Part shown: positions 1-10,900 of the stretch, one piece after another
Position numbering within the stretch: the stretch's first letter is position 1
Layout of the letters: each line of letters begins with the position of its first letter
Source: Oehlia diaphana
Lineage: Eukaryota > Glomeromycota > Glomeromycetes > Glomerales > Glomeraceae
DNA length: 22,759 bases
Direction: 5' to 3'
NCBI GenBank assembly: GCA_003833135.1
Contig: QZLH01000592.1
Span: forward strand, 35,213-57,971
Notes under the pieces: generated by a model
The model's database searches: none
What the model saw: only the letters and a program-made list of their open reading frames with translations
Told to the model about the DNA's origin: nothing
Position numbers and translations under genes: made by a program

Positions 1-734
1 AAAAGTTACAATTATTAAAAAAAATTATACTAGGACTTAAAGTAATTCATGAATCAAATTTAACTCATGGTGATTTTCATGATGGTAATATTTTAATGTC
101 AGATAATTACAATGAGATATTTATTATTGATTTAGGATTATGTAGACCTATAAGTGATTTACAAGATTCTGTCAATAAAGTTAATGAAATTTATGGAGTT
201 TTACCTTATATGGCGCCTGAAATATTAAGAAAAAAACCTTATACACCAGCAAGTGATATTTATAGTTTTTCAATAATAATGTGGGAATTTACATCAGGTA
301 TCCCTCCATTTAATCATGAAGCACATGATCATCATCTTACCTTAAGTATTTGTAAAGAAGGAAGGCGTCCTGAAATTGTAAAAAATACTCCAAAATGTTA
401 TATAGATTTAATGAAAAGATGTTGGGATTCAGATCCTTCTAATAGACCAACCATAATAATGCTTGAAAATACTTTATCTGAATGGAATAGGTGTATTAGT
501 GAATATTATAAAATAAACAGGGATGGAAATTATATCTATGAAGTACTTAATATTGGTAATCAATTAAAAAATGATATGTTAGAATTTGTGGAAGCAGACA
601 AAGCATTAATGCAAGAACAAGCAAATACTTCTATTATGCAATCTCATCCACAAGCATATTATACAAGTCGCAAATTTACAGAAATTTTAGTTCAAGAAGA
701 GACTCAAGGTCTTGATTGTATAATTGAAGACTAA
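1..734 (+). CDS. Protein kinase A, TKL-like, 3' part only (cut by window edge)
   Basis: The frame is open from base 3 to the TAA at 732-734, so the gene begins outside the window; the ATG at 96 is internal. The readable part starts in the kinase C-lobe. It has the catalytic loop HGDFHDGNIL (HRD replaced by HGD, with catalytic Asp and Asn kept), the metal-binding DLG (DFG variant), the activation-segment end YMAPEIL, the WEFTSGIPPF segment and the CWDSDPSNRPT motif of subdomain XI. An approximately 90-residue tail ends in YYTSRKFTEILVQE...DCIIED. Such features fit a Ser/Thr or dual-specificity kinase of the tyrosine-kinase-like group; the substrate is unknown. The protein is roughly four-fifths identical by eye to the inverted copy at 8911-7973, whose N-terminus is a Sel1 array, so this gene may also have one upstream of the window. 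It lies 1.7 kb upstream of kinase B on the same strand. Confidence 0.9.
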   Translation, partial: KLQLLKKIILGLKVIHESNLTHGDFHDGNILMSDNYNEIFIIDLGLCRPISDLQDSVNKVNEIYGVLPYMAPEILRKKPYTPASDIYSFSIIMWEFTSGIPPFNHEAHDHHLTLSICKEGRRPEIVKNTPKCYIDLMKRCWDSDPSNRPTIIMLENTLSEWNRCISEYYKINRDGNYIYEVLNIGNQLKNDMLEFVEADKALMQEQANTSIMQSHPQAYYTSRKFTEILVQEETQGLDCIIED

Positions 735-1469
735 TAATTCTGTTATTTATAAATCATCACTCATGTTACCCAAATTTTTTTTATTATGATAGCCATATAG
801 TATAGCATAATCATTAAATATAGAGAGATATAGATCAAAATTGGCTAAATTATATAAATTAATGATTTTCGAATATATAATTCTGGCCGAAATTTTTTTC
901 TTAATTCTAGCTAAAATCGTAATTCCGGCCTAAATTTAATGAAAATTGAAAATGTAGGTATGGACCGTTGAATAGAATGTAGAATTTTCTGTCGGTGAAT
1001 TCGTTCTAGTACTACGGAAAATTCGGTTTTTTTTTTGGAAATACTTAACAATGTGCAAAGATGCATTATGACGTTGACCTGGATGTTTACACAAAAAAGT
1101 TTCTATTTTATCCAAAAAAAATATTACCAAAACTTGTAAATTTGATCGAAATGGTCGAAAAATTTTTTTTGTTTTTGTACTATTTAAAATATGAATTTAT
1201 TTTTATATTCATTATTTTTTTTTATCTTAGCTATTTATATATAATTAAATTGAAAAAAGAATAAATTTAAAAATTAGAATTTTTTTAAAGTGTACTCGAA
1301 ATTTTTTTTTGGAACTTCAATGTTTTTCCTAGATGTCTGTCCAAAATGTCAAATATTCGACGAGTAAGGAAATGTAATTTCAGTTGGTTTATATGCTTCG
1401 TTTCATTTGTTCAAGTATCAATCTGAAAATAATATTTTTTTGTTATAAATTTACGTTAGTGAACATAAA

Positions 1470-1490
1470 TTTTTTTTTTTAAAAAAAAAA
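1470..1490. repeat. T-run/A-run palindrome (T11 A10)
   Basis: Eleven T followed by ten A, a perfect palindrome. Similar T-then-A runs occur at 1879-1905 (T14 A13) and 19283-19303 (T10 A11). Poly(dA:dT) tracts are known to disfavour nucleosomes. Here they may simply be slippage products. Confidence 0.6.
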
Positions 1491-1878
1491 TTTTAAATAG
1501 TCAAATTTAAATAAATTCAAGTATAGTGACTGTTCTAGCACCAATTATAAAAGAGATAATACCAGATTTTTGTTAAACCCAATTTAAAAACAACTTATTT
1601 ATAAATAAATCAAGTAAAACTATAATTAATATATTGAATGTAAATAATTACCTGAACAGGAGTTCTGCCAATCACTTTTGAAATGGTAATAACTTTAATA
1701 TTTTCAATTTTTGAATGTTTGAAACCGAGATTCTGGTTATTAAGTATTACTTATTTCATTTGTATAACATAAGACTAAAAACAGGATATAAATAATGATA
1801 ATTTAATACATACCAAAGGTTTTTTAACAAAATAAAGATTATTGATTAATCACAAGTTTCTTAAGTTTCTTGATTTGA

Positions 1879-1905
1879 TTTTTTTTTTTTTTAAAAAAAA
1901 AAAAA
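1879..1905. repeat. T-run/A-run palindrome (T14 A13)
   Basis: Fourteen T followed directly by thirteen A, lying about 500 bases upstream of the kinase B start codon. It could act as a nucleosome-free tract or be a replication-slippage product; no function is shown. Confidence 0.6.
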
Positions 1906-2161
1906 GAAATTACACCGACGAAAAAAGGAATATACGGTTGTTTCTGTGTAACGACAAGAAATATTTATGGTTAACATAAAGGCGTAAAAATTATTTAACG
2001 ATCAGGTTGCACAGGATACATTGTACCTAATTAATAAATAAATAAAAAACTTATTAGTAATTCAAAATTATAAATTCGACTTTTCGTTAATCATTTTTAT
2101 CAATTTAAGATAGTTCAAGTTATTTTACATTATTGTAATATTTAAATAGATAAATATAATT

Positions 2162-2183
2162 AAAAAAAAAAAAAAAAAAAAAA
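2162..2183. repeat. Poly(A) homopolymer, 22 bases
   Basis: An uninterrupted run of 22 A directly before a 25-codon upstream ORF (2190-2267). It sits about 230 bases before the kinase B start codon, where promoters of A+T-rich fungi often carry poly(dA:dT) tracts. The exact length is likely to be unreliable in an assembly. Confidence 0.6.
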
Positions 2184-2415
2184 TTTAGTATGGAATTATC
2201 AAAAAAGAAATCTGAAGAACAACCAAGGAATTTATGGATGCGTGTTGATAAAAGAAATATCATGTAAAAAATTATTTCTTATTAATAATATGTTATATAA
2301 TTATAATTATTTAATTTTTTAACGATGATAATATTTTTTTTTTAAAAATTGAAAGCTTCATGTTACTATTGGTTCAACTATTGAATCAGAAGATACAGAC
2401 GAAAAAATAATTTAT

Positions 2416-4116
2416 ATGGAAGATTTAGAAAAAAGAGCACGAGTATATGGAATATGTGGAGAATGTAATGAACCTGGTACAGGAAGTTCTTGGTGTCGAC
2501 CTTGTAATGCTAAAAGATTTAAAGAAAATTTTAAAAATTGGACTAGTGGAAATAAAGATATTGATGAATTAATTCAACAATCACAGCTTAATGCTTTACA
2601 TTTTACGAAATTTCTTGAATGGATACCTTATAATAATTTTGAAGATATTACTTATATTACAAGTGGTGGATTTGGTAAAATTTATTCTGCTAAATGGCCT
2701 GAAGGATATATCAGGTGTTGGGATATTGAGAATCAAAAATGGATAAGAGATTCGTATTTCACAGTTGCGTTAAAAAGTTTGGATAATTCTTCTGATATAG
2801 GCGCAGCTTTTTTAAATGAGGTAATTCTTAATCTCATACATGTTATATATGTGTAATTATTTTTTAATAATATGATCATTTGCCTAAATTATATTTTGAT
2901 TTCTTCTCTACCTTTAATATTCATAATAGGTTAAATCCCATCTTCTTATTTATTTTGAAGATGTTGTTAGATGTTTTGGCGTGACTCAAGACCCAATTAC
3001 TAAAAATTATATGATGGTCTTAAGATATTGTAAGCATGGAAATTTAAGAAATTATTTAAGGCAATCCGAATATATTAATTTAAATTCTAAAATTGGTAAA
3101 TTATCAGAAATTGCAAGAGGACTTTTAAATATTCATAATTCAGGAAAAGTCCATAAAGATTTTCATTCAGGAAATATATTACTTGATTCTGCATTTTCAT
3201 ATATAAGTGATTTAGGAATGTGTCAACCAGTAAATGATAAAATGGTTGAAGAAGGAATTTATGGAGTATTACCTTATATGGCACCAGAAGTTTTACGTGG
3301 ACATCAATACACAAAAGAAGCAGATATTTACTCATTTGGAATAATAATGAATGAATTTATGACAGAAGAAATTCCTTATAATAATATTCCTCATGATCAT
3401 TCTTTAGGTGTTAAAATATGTAAAGGATTTCGACCAAAAATTTCTAATGATACACCAAAATTAATTTCAGATTTAATTATTAAATGTTGGGATGCTAAAG
3501 TAAAAAATAGGCCAACAACTAAAGAATTATATCAAATATTAAAAAAATTTTATAATGAAAGAAATAATAAAAATAGTGAAATTCATTCACAAATAGTAAA
3601 ATGTGAAAAAATTAGAAAAACCAAATTAAAAAGAAGTGGATCAAATGAGAATAGATTCAATAAACCCGAAAATATTCAAATACATTCAAAAGCAATTTAT
3701 ACTAGTAGACTTTTAAATTTTAATAATCTTCCAGAACCAACAAATTCTTCAGATTTATTATTTACTAGTAACTCAGGTAAAAATTTAATTTTTTATTATG
3801 AAAATTTTATTTTTTTATTAATTATTAATTATTAATTATTCTTTTAAAATAGATGTTGTCCAATCACCAACAGAAAATTTAAGTAAGTATTTTTGCGTAA
3901 TCATATACTTCATATAGTACTAATATTTATACAATAATATTTATTATTTATTTAATTTTGTAGTTTCGGAATGTTTTGATTGTCAGTTGAGTGAATCAGG
4001 TAAACCATTTTAAATTTTCGTTTTATTATTATTAATATCCTCTCCGTCGTTCTTATGTATTTATTTTTATAGATCTCGACGAAATCGATGAAATTGATGA
4101 AATTGATGACGCCTAA
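2416..4116 (+). CDS. Protein kinase B, TKL-like, five exons
   Basis: The proposed model is exons 2416-2820, 2930-3776, 3853-3882, 3964-3999 and 4073-4116, giving 453 residues. All four introns (109, 76, 81, 73 nt) are GT-AG, and the frame stays open across each join. The start MEDLEKR is the first ATG after an in-frame TGA at 2350. Features: Cys motif C14-x2-C17-x9-C27-x2-C30, probably metal-binding; glycine loop SGGFGKIYSAKW near 83-94; VALK lysine K120; catalytic loop HKDFHSGNIL with H210-D212; DLG 229-231; MAPEVL; CWDAKVKNRPT. So the catalytic residues are present and activity is likely, although HRD is HKD. The spliced C-terminus contains SECFDCQLSES and ends in an acidic (D-E-I) repeat, DLDEIDEIDEIDDA. 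Without splicing the protein would stop at 3833-3835 in low-complexity sequence. A short ORF at 2190-2267 lies upstream and cannot be joined in frame with good splice sites. A decayed inverted copy lies at about 6650-5490. Biological role unknown. Confidence 0.9.
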
Positions 4117-5489
4117 AAAATTTGTTAAATAAGTTTAACTTAGGCCTTTAAAAATATAATAATTATTATTTATAAAAGTATTGTATTTATTATCTTTATT
4201 ATTTTATATATATGTATTATCATTTTTTTTTTATTTTTAATTATTTAACCTATTTTTTTTTCTATAATAAAATTTTGAAAATGTAATAATGATCATAGTT
4301 TATACTTACAATTGCAACTTTGAGTTAACAATAATTGAGTATTAAAATTCACGTTTACATGATTGACCAAAAATACATTGGATGTATGATAAATTATAGA
4401 TATGAAAATATAAATATGAAAAAAAGATGTATTTATGAGTTGTATCTGTAAATACAAGCGTTAATTCGGCATATATCTAGTATATATTAAATTTTCATTA
4501 TTAGGATCGATGTTTGCCATTAATTGGTTGAAATATATTTTCACGGAATAAAAAAAAAGAAATAATTTATTTTTTTTTTTTTGTAGTTATTTGACATATG
4601 TTTGAAATTATTAAAAGCAAATAAAAAAATTAATATACGACATTTATTATAAATCTGCTATAAAGGTCATAACAATTTTTATATCAAAAACAAAAAACAA
4701 ACGACAAGTAGTTATGAAATATGTTGACTAAAGTTATTTTGAACAAGTAAAAATATTGCCAGTATTTTATTAATCATGAAAGTACTGTAAAGCCGAAATT
4801 TGTTAACTATGGTTTTTAATTATGCATCCTATACTAATGAACACATATTCGTAATGAAAGGATTGAAAAGTGTTCCTTTATTGGAAGCTCTTGTCTCACA
4901 AATTACATCATATTTACATAATATCAATTTGTATCAAGTATTGTATTTAAAAAAAAGTTCTCAGTAGGTTATTCTTAAAAAACTTGGCTAATCAGCAACA
5001 TCCCAAATTCGGAATATGTCTGAATAAAATTTTATATCACGTGTTTCATTAGTAATAGGTAGATACTAGTTTACGTTCGCGTAAGAATTAAGACTTCCAA
5101 CTTTTCTAAATTACCATATACTGTCTAATGTTATTTCTAATCTTTTTTTATAAATATATAATCTTAGTTATACCAATATGATGACAGGAATAATTGTAAG
5201 TTTTTCGTTTAAATTACTTTAAAATAAATTAGAATTAATTATGACAAGAATCTTATACTATTTTTTACTTTACTCCTTTAACTAAATAATATAATTAATA
5301 TGCTACGGAAATAGCACCAAGTATAAGTCAATTACAAAATTCCAACCAGTATTACGTATTATATTTATGTTGAATTATTGAACATTTGAATCTATTATAT
5401 CTTTGCCGATAATTGATCAAATGTTATGGTTAACACTTAACACCATGCTTATTTAAAAAAAAAATTATTACTAATGAGCTTAATTGAAA
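4117..5489. other. Intergenic centre of the inverted kinase arrangement
   Basis: About 1.4 kb of A+T-rich sequence with no ORF of note. It lies between the 3' ends of kinase B and its inverted relic B'. A CACGTG hexamer occurs at 5038-5043. I saw no palindrome at the geometric centre (about 4.8 kb) that would mark a foldback breakpoint. Confidence 0.5.
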
Positions 5490-6650
5490 GTAAAATTATT
5501 TGGATAGTAATTTACTGGTTTTGGAAGATTTTTGTAATTTAATGTCTGCTAGATGCAAGCATAAGTTGCTTAGTTTGGTTGGTTGTGATTGAATATTTTT
5601 GAATTTATCATAATCTGCTCTTAAATCTCTTTAATTTTATCACATTCTTTTATTTGAAACAAACTTCACTTTTTAATTCACTATCTTAACTATCTCCACT
5701 ACCTTTATTTTTAATTTTATTATTCCAGTTTTTAATATCTGATTATTTTAAAATTCATCATTAGGAATGTTATTATAAGGATACAGTATATATATAATTT
5801 TTTTTAGAAAGAAATTCATCTATTATTATTCCAAATAATTACTACGTAAACCTTCTGGTGCAATATAAGGTAATACTCCATAAATTCCTTCTACCATTTA
5901 CTGGTTGACACATTCCTAAGCACTTATGTCGGTATAAAAAACTAGTATATTTCCTGAATGACTCTTGCAATTTCGGATAATCAATATACTTAAACAATTT
6001 CTTAAATTACTATTTTTACAATATCTTAAACCCATAATATAATTTTTAGTAATTGGATCTTGAGTTACACCAAAACTTCTTACAAACATCTTAAAATAAA
6101 TAAGATGATGGATTTAATCTAATATGAACATTAAAGGATAAGGAAAAAAGACAAATTTACTTCTTATATTAAAATCATATGTATCACATAAAAATTATAT
6201 ATATGAAATAACATAGATTTCGAATCATTTCATCTTTGTTTATCAAAAGAATTATTCAAACTTTTAATAAATCCGTGAAATACGAATTTTTTATCAATTC
6301 TGATTCTCAATACCCGTCACCTACTAATGTATCTTTCGGACCACTTAACCAAATAAAATTTATTAAATTCACCTTTTAATATAGTAATATCTTTAGGAAT
6401 TTTATAAGTTATCCATTAAAACATCTTGTAAAGTATAAAATTTCATAATTTTGAATTAATCCATCAATTTCTTTATTTTAATCGACCCAATTTTAAAAAC
6501 TTTTAGCATTACAAGGTTGACAAACTTCCTGTCCAGGTTCATTACATTTTCCACATATTCATATACTAATTTTATTCTTTCTAAATTATCCATATAAATT
6601 ATTTTTTAATCCATTTTTCCTAATTCAGTAGTTTAACCAATGATGCTTTT
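5490..6650 (-). pseudogene. Decayed copy (B') of kinase B
   Basis: Read on the minus strand, this follows kinase B almost from end to end. The homology begins upstream of the start codon (ATTGGTT.AACTA.TGAAT near 6630), continues through ATG GATAATTTAGAAAG at 6593, the AATGTAATGAACCTGG Cys region near 6540, and the intron with its TTCATATTAG acceptor near 6120. It then follows the ATCCATCATCTTATTTATTTT block, AACTCAAGATCCAATTACTAAAAATTATAT, GGAATGTGTCAACCAGTAAATGG, TATGGAGTATTACCTTATAT and the tail near 5540. The copy has many stops and frameshifts. About 45 bases covering the HKD catalytic loop are missing near 5955, and the sequence before DLG is scrambled, so it cannot encode a kinase. Retention of the intron means it arose by DNA duplication, not by retrotransposition. 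It faces kinase B, 3' end to 3' end. Confidence 0.88.
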
Positions 6651-7148
6651 TATTTTTTTAAAAAAACATTAGGCCTTACCATACCAATTTGAAATTATGT
6701 CATGTATTTAAGAGGGAAAAGAATGGGAGAATAAATGAACAATAATAAAAAACAAACAATTATGTCACATAATCATGTGGCACTATGTTTTACCATTGAT
6801 TTTATGATCTTTGGTCAAAATATAATCATATTAAACGAACTTTAATTTGGTGGCTTTATCATTAAAAAATATATTAGTCAATAATAATTATATAGCTTTA
6901 TTATAAAAAATAAATTTTTACATAATTTATTTTCTACCATCATTTTTCAATTCCTTGGTTGTTCGGGTTTCTTTTTTTAATAATTCCATACTAGATTAAT
7001 TTGAAATTCGCCAACAAGCAATTTCCTGAATGGACATTCTCCCTAAATAGCTACTATTTTGCTGAAAGTCATTTTGCCAAAGCCAATACAGTGAAGGGAC
7101 ATTTGCCAAAGATATAGAACTTCTTAAATTTCCTTTTTTTTTAAAGAA
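6651..7148. other. Intergenic, no gene; degenerate short repeats
   Basis: No coding potential is evident. Four loose copies of a GGACATTTTGCCAAA-like word occur: GAAATTCGCCAAC (7003-7015), GGACATTCTCC (7032-7042), GTCATTTTGCCAAAG (7068-7082) and GGACATTTGCCAAAG (7097-7111). They look like an eroded short tandem repeat or the remains of a mobile element. The rest is A+T-rich. Confidence 0.4.
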
Positions 7149-7426
7149 ATGAATTATCTATACGTTATATTAACTCATTTTTTTTTTATTAATTATGCTG
7201 GGATATGGTAAGTTTCTATTTCGAGACTTATCTGTAATAACATTTATAATATTTTTAATTTTTTATTTTATTAAAAAATTTTATCCTTTTTTTTTGTAGG
7301 CATCCGATTCTTTTGGCGATGGAAACTAAAAATTTGACAAACCAACTATTTGCAACAAGAAAAGCTGCAATAGTGAAACCCAAAAAATCTGACAAAATTA
7401 ATAATCAATCAATTCCTCGCAGATAA
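7149..7426 (+). CDS. Possible small two-exon gene: hydrophobic leader plus basic tail
   Basis: The candidate model is exon 1 7149-7207 and exon 2 7300-7426, joined by a 92-nt intron with a perfect donor (GTAAGT at 7208) and a T-rich acceptor ending in GTAG (7296-7299). The joined frame is open and gives about 61 residues. The first 19 or so are hydrophobic (MNYLYVILTHFFF...) and could be a signal peptide; the remainder is Lys/Arg-rich (METKNLTNQLFATRKAA...IPRR). A second basic stretch in another frame (7434-7520, KSTAVVKAGRS...THKKK, then TAG) directly follows the stop, so this could be the relic of a longer gene with a frameshift. No family was recognised. The evidence is only the good splice sites and the shared open frame. 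Confidence 0.25.
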
Positions 7427-7520
7427 CCCATAAAAGTCTACAGCGGTGGTAAAAGCTGGAAGATCCATTGAAGTTAAGAAGCCATTAATTATTCGTAAAA
7501 CAACTCACAAAAAGAAATAG

Positions 7521-7972
7521 AACCTTGAAGGTATTAATATTGATTAGTGATACTTAGTTATTAAAATAATTTGTATACTTTATGTATATTTTATAAACAA
7601 ATTTAAGTATGTATTATGTATATTAATTAAACTTATAAATAAACAAATTTCTTTCAGTTTAAACAAAATTTAAGCAAAATATGCTTAGATACATTTCAAT
7701 TTGGGCTCATTTTTTTTACATATCATCATGTATAGTACAGTATATCATGTGTAAAATTATGTACAAATAATGAAAGATTTTCAGTTGATTAGTAAACAAC
7801 AAATAATTACCATTTTTTGAATGTTTAATGAACAATTATTTTTTATAGGGTTGTATTTAATATATTTAATAATATTTATTTTATTGCAAAATTGTAAATT
7901 ACATAATATAAATATTTTCTATACAACTAATGAGTAAGAACTGATAAATAACCCAACAAATAAACAAAAATA
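7521..7972. other. 3' flank of kinase A', no gene seen
   Basis: A+T-rich sequence without a convincing ORF. It would contain the 3' untranslated region and polyadenylation site of the minus-strand kinase A'. The bases next to the A' stop resemble the 3' flank of kinase A. Confidence 0.5.
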
Positions 7973-10900
7973 TTAATCTTCAATTGCACAATCAAAACCC
8001 TGAGTAGACTCTTCTAGAACTGCATTTTCTTGAACTAAGATTTCAGTAAATTTGCGACTTGTATAATATTCTTGTGAATGAGATTGCATAATAGAAGTAT
8101 TTACTTGTGGGTGAGATTGCATAATAGAAGTATTTATTTGTTCTTGTACTAAAGTTTTGTCTGCTGCTACAAATTCAAACATATCATTTGTTAATTGATT
8201 ATTAATAGCATGTACTCTAATTTGATAATTTCCATTCCTGTTTAATCTATAATATTCATTAACACATTCAATCCATTCAGATATAGTATTTTCAAGCATC
8301 ATTATGGTTGGTCTATTAGAAGGATTTGAATCCCAACATTTTTTCATTAAATCTACATAACATTTTGGAGTACTTTTCATAATTTTAGGACGTTCCCCTT
8401 TACAAATACTCAAAATTAGATCATGATCATATGTTTCGTGATTAAATGGAGGAATACCTGATGTAAATTCCCACATTATCATCGAAAAACTATAGACATC
8501 ACTTGCTTGAGTATAGGGATTATTTCTTAATATTTCAGGCGCCATATAAGGCAAAACTCCATAAATTTCATTATCAGAATCCTGTAAATCACTTATAGGT
8601 TTACATAATCCTAAATCAATAATAAATACCTCATTGTAATTATCTGATATTAAAATATTACCATCATGGAAATCACCATGAGCTAAATATGATTCATGAA
8701 TTACTTTAAGTCCTGATACAATATTTTTTAATAATTGTAGCCTGTCTTGCCACTTAAATTTAACTATATCAGATAAACGCTTTCTCAAACTTCCTTTTTT
8801 TGCATAACTCATTACAATCATATAATTTAAATTATTTGGATCTTGAGTAATTCCAAAGAATTGAATAAATTTCGAAAATGACTTTTTTTGACAATTATAA
8901 TGATATTTCCACTATATAGATAATAATAAATTATTAAATTTTTTACAAAAGAAAATAAAGTTTACTATTAAAATAAATACTATACCTCATCCAGAAATTT
9001 ACCATTCAAACTTGATGAATCACTAAGTACTTTAAGAACAACCTCATAATCTATTTGTCTATTCCATTGTTGTTTTTTAAAATTCCAACTATAAATAGGT
9101 CCATCTAACCAGATAGCTTTATGAATTTCACTAAACCCTCCTTTATCATAAAAATTAATATTTGACAACCTGTTATATGATATCCATTCCAAAATTTCAT
9201 AACTATTTGTAGCATTTATTTGTGCTTCTTGGATAAATTTATCAATAAATTCATTTTTACTAGTCCACTTTGAAAAACCTTGTTGAAATCGTCTAGTATT
9301 ACATTGTTGACACCACTGATAAGTATAAGGTTGCTTGCATTCTTTACATGTTAATCTAACTCCATTTTCTTTTTGATACCAATAAAATGCTTTTTCTAAA
9401 TCTTTTTCTGTTCCTACTCCATTTTCATAACATATAGCTAAATTATTCATTGAAATTTCATCACCATTTTCTGCTGCCTTATGATTCCAAAAAAAAGCTT
9501 TTTCTAAATTCTTTTCTGTTCCTACTCCTTTATAATAACATCCAGCTAAATTAGGCATTGCTTTTTCATCACCATTTTCTGCTGCTTTTTGATACCAATA
9601 AAAGCCTTTTTCTAAATTTATTTCTGTTCCAATTCCTCTATAATAACATAATGCTAACCATTTTATTGCTTCAGTACAGTTATTTTCTACTGCTTTCTGA
9701 TACCAATGAAAAGCCTTTTCAAAATTCTTCTCAGTTCCAAATCCATTTTCATAAAATATGCCTGAATTGACCATTGCTTTTTTATGGCCATTTTCTGCTG
9801 CTTTTTGATACCAATAAAAGGCTTTTTCTAAATCTTTTTCTGTTCCTTCTCCTCCCTTATAACAAGTGGCTAAATCAAACATTGCTCCTTCATCACCATT
9901 TTCTGCATCTTTTTGATACCAATAAAAGGCTTTTTCTAAATTTTTTTCTGTTCCTTTCCCAATTTCATAATGTATGGGCAAATTAAACATTGCTTTTTCA
10001 TCATCATTTTCTGCTGCTTTTTGATACCAATGAAAAGCTTTTTCTAAATTCTTTTCTATTCCTTCTCCATTATAACACATATTGGCTAAATTTTTCATTG
10101 CATCAGTAAAACCATTTTCTGCTACTTTTTGATAACAATGAAAAGCTTTTTCTAAATTCTTTTCCGTTCCTTCTCCTTCATGATAACTAATGGCTAAATT
10201 GCACATTGCTTGATCATAACCATATTCTGCTGCTTCTTGATACCAACGAAAGGCTTTTTCTAAATTCTTTTCTGTTCCTTCTCCATTTTTACAACATAAG
10301 GCTAAATTAATCATTGCACCAGTATAACCATTTTCTGCTGCTTTTTGATACCAATGAAAGGCTTTTTCTAAATTCATTTCTATTCCTTCTCCATCATAAT
10401 AACATATGGCTAAATTAAACATTGCATCAGTATAACCATTTTTTGCTGCCTTTTGATACCAATGAGAGGCTTTTTCTAAATTCTTTTCTGTTCCTTTTCC
10501 ATTTTTACAACATAAGGCTAAATTAAACATTGCTTTTTCATAACCATTTTCTGCTGCTTTCTGATACAAATAAAAGGCTTTTTCTAAATTCTTTTCTGTT
10601 CCTAATCCTTTTTCATAACAAGTGGCTAAATGTAACATTGCTTCTTTACTGTCATTTTCTGCTGCTTTTTGATACCAATGAAAGGCTTTTTCATAATTCT
10701 TTTCAGTTCCTATTCCAATTTCATAACACAAGGCTAAATTAGATATTGCTTTTTCATTGCCATTTTCTGCAGCTTTATGATACCAATAAAAGGCATTTTC
10801 TAAATTCTTTTCTGTTCCTTTTCCATTATAATAATATGCAGCTAAATTATTCATTGCTTTTTCAAAGTCATTTTCTGCTGCCTTTTGATACCAATGAAAA

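Larger units (their letters stand above)
735..2189. other. Intergenic, A+T-rich, no gene seen
   Basis: About 1.45 kb with no convincing coding region. It holds T/A runs and three degenerate copies of an AATTC(T/C)(G/A)GC(C/T)(G/A)AAAT-like word between about 880 and 935. The first ~40 bases after the kinase A stop resemble the bases after the stop of the inverted copy A' (a shared GTTATTTAT...CTCAT pattern), which supports common descent of the two loci including their 3' flanks. The short ORFs here have no recognisable content. Confidence 0.6.

Noticed and set aside
936..1264. Short frames on both strands
   Set aside because: Composition is driven by T/A runs (FFLFLYYLKYEFIFIFIIFF), there is no ortholog-like motif, and the two frames overlap each other.
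2190..2267. ATG frame of 25 codons (MELSKKKSEEQPRNLW...) as first exon of kinase B
   Set aside because: Its good donor (GTAAAA at 2264) leaves two bases, and no AG before 2416 gives the needed phase. It is treated as an upstream ORF or relic. cDNA could change this.
3087..3335. Minus-strand 82-residue frame
   Set aside because: Shadow of the kinase B catalytic exon.
7434..7520. Histone H3-like tail (KST..GGK and VKKP words)
   Set aside because: The words are in the wrong order relative to the neighbouring QL-ATRKAA stretch, need frameshifts, and are short enough to arise by chance in Lys-rich sequence.
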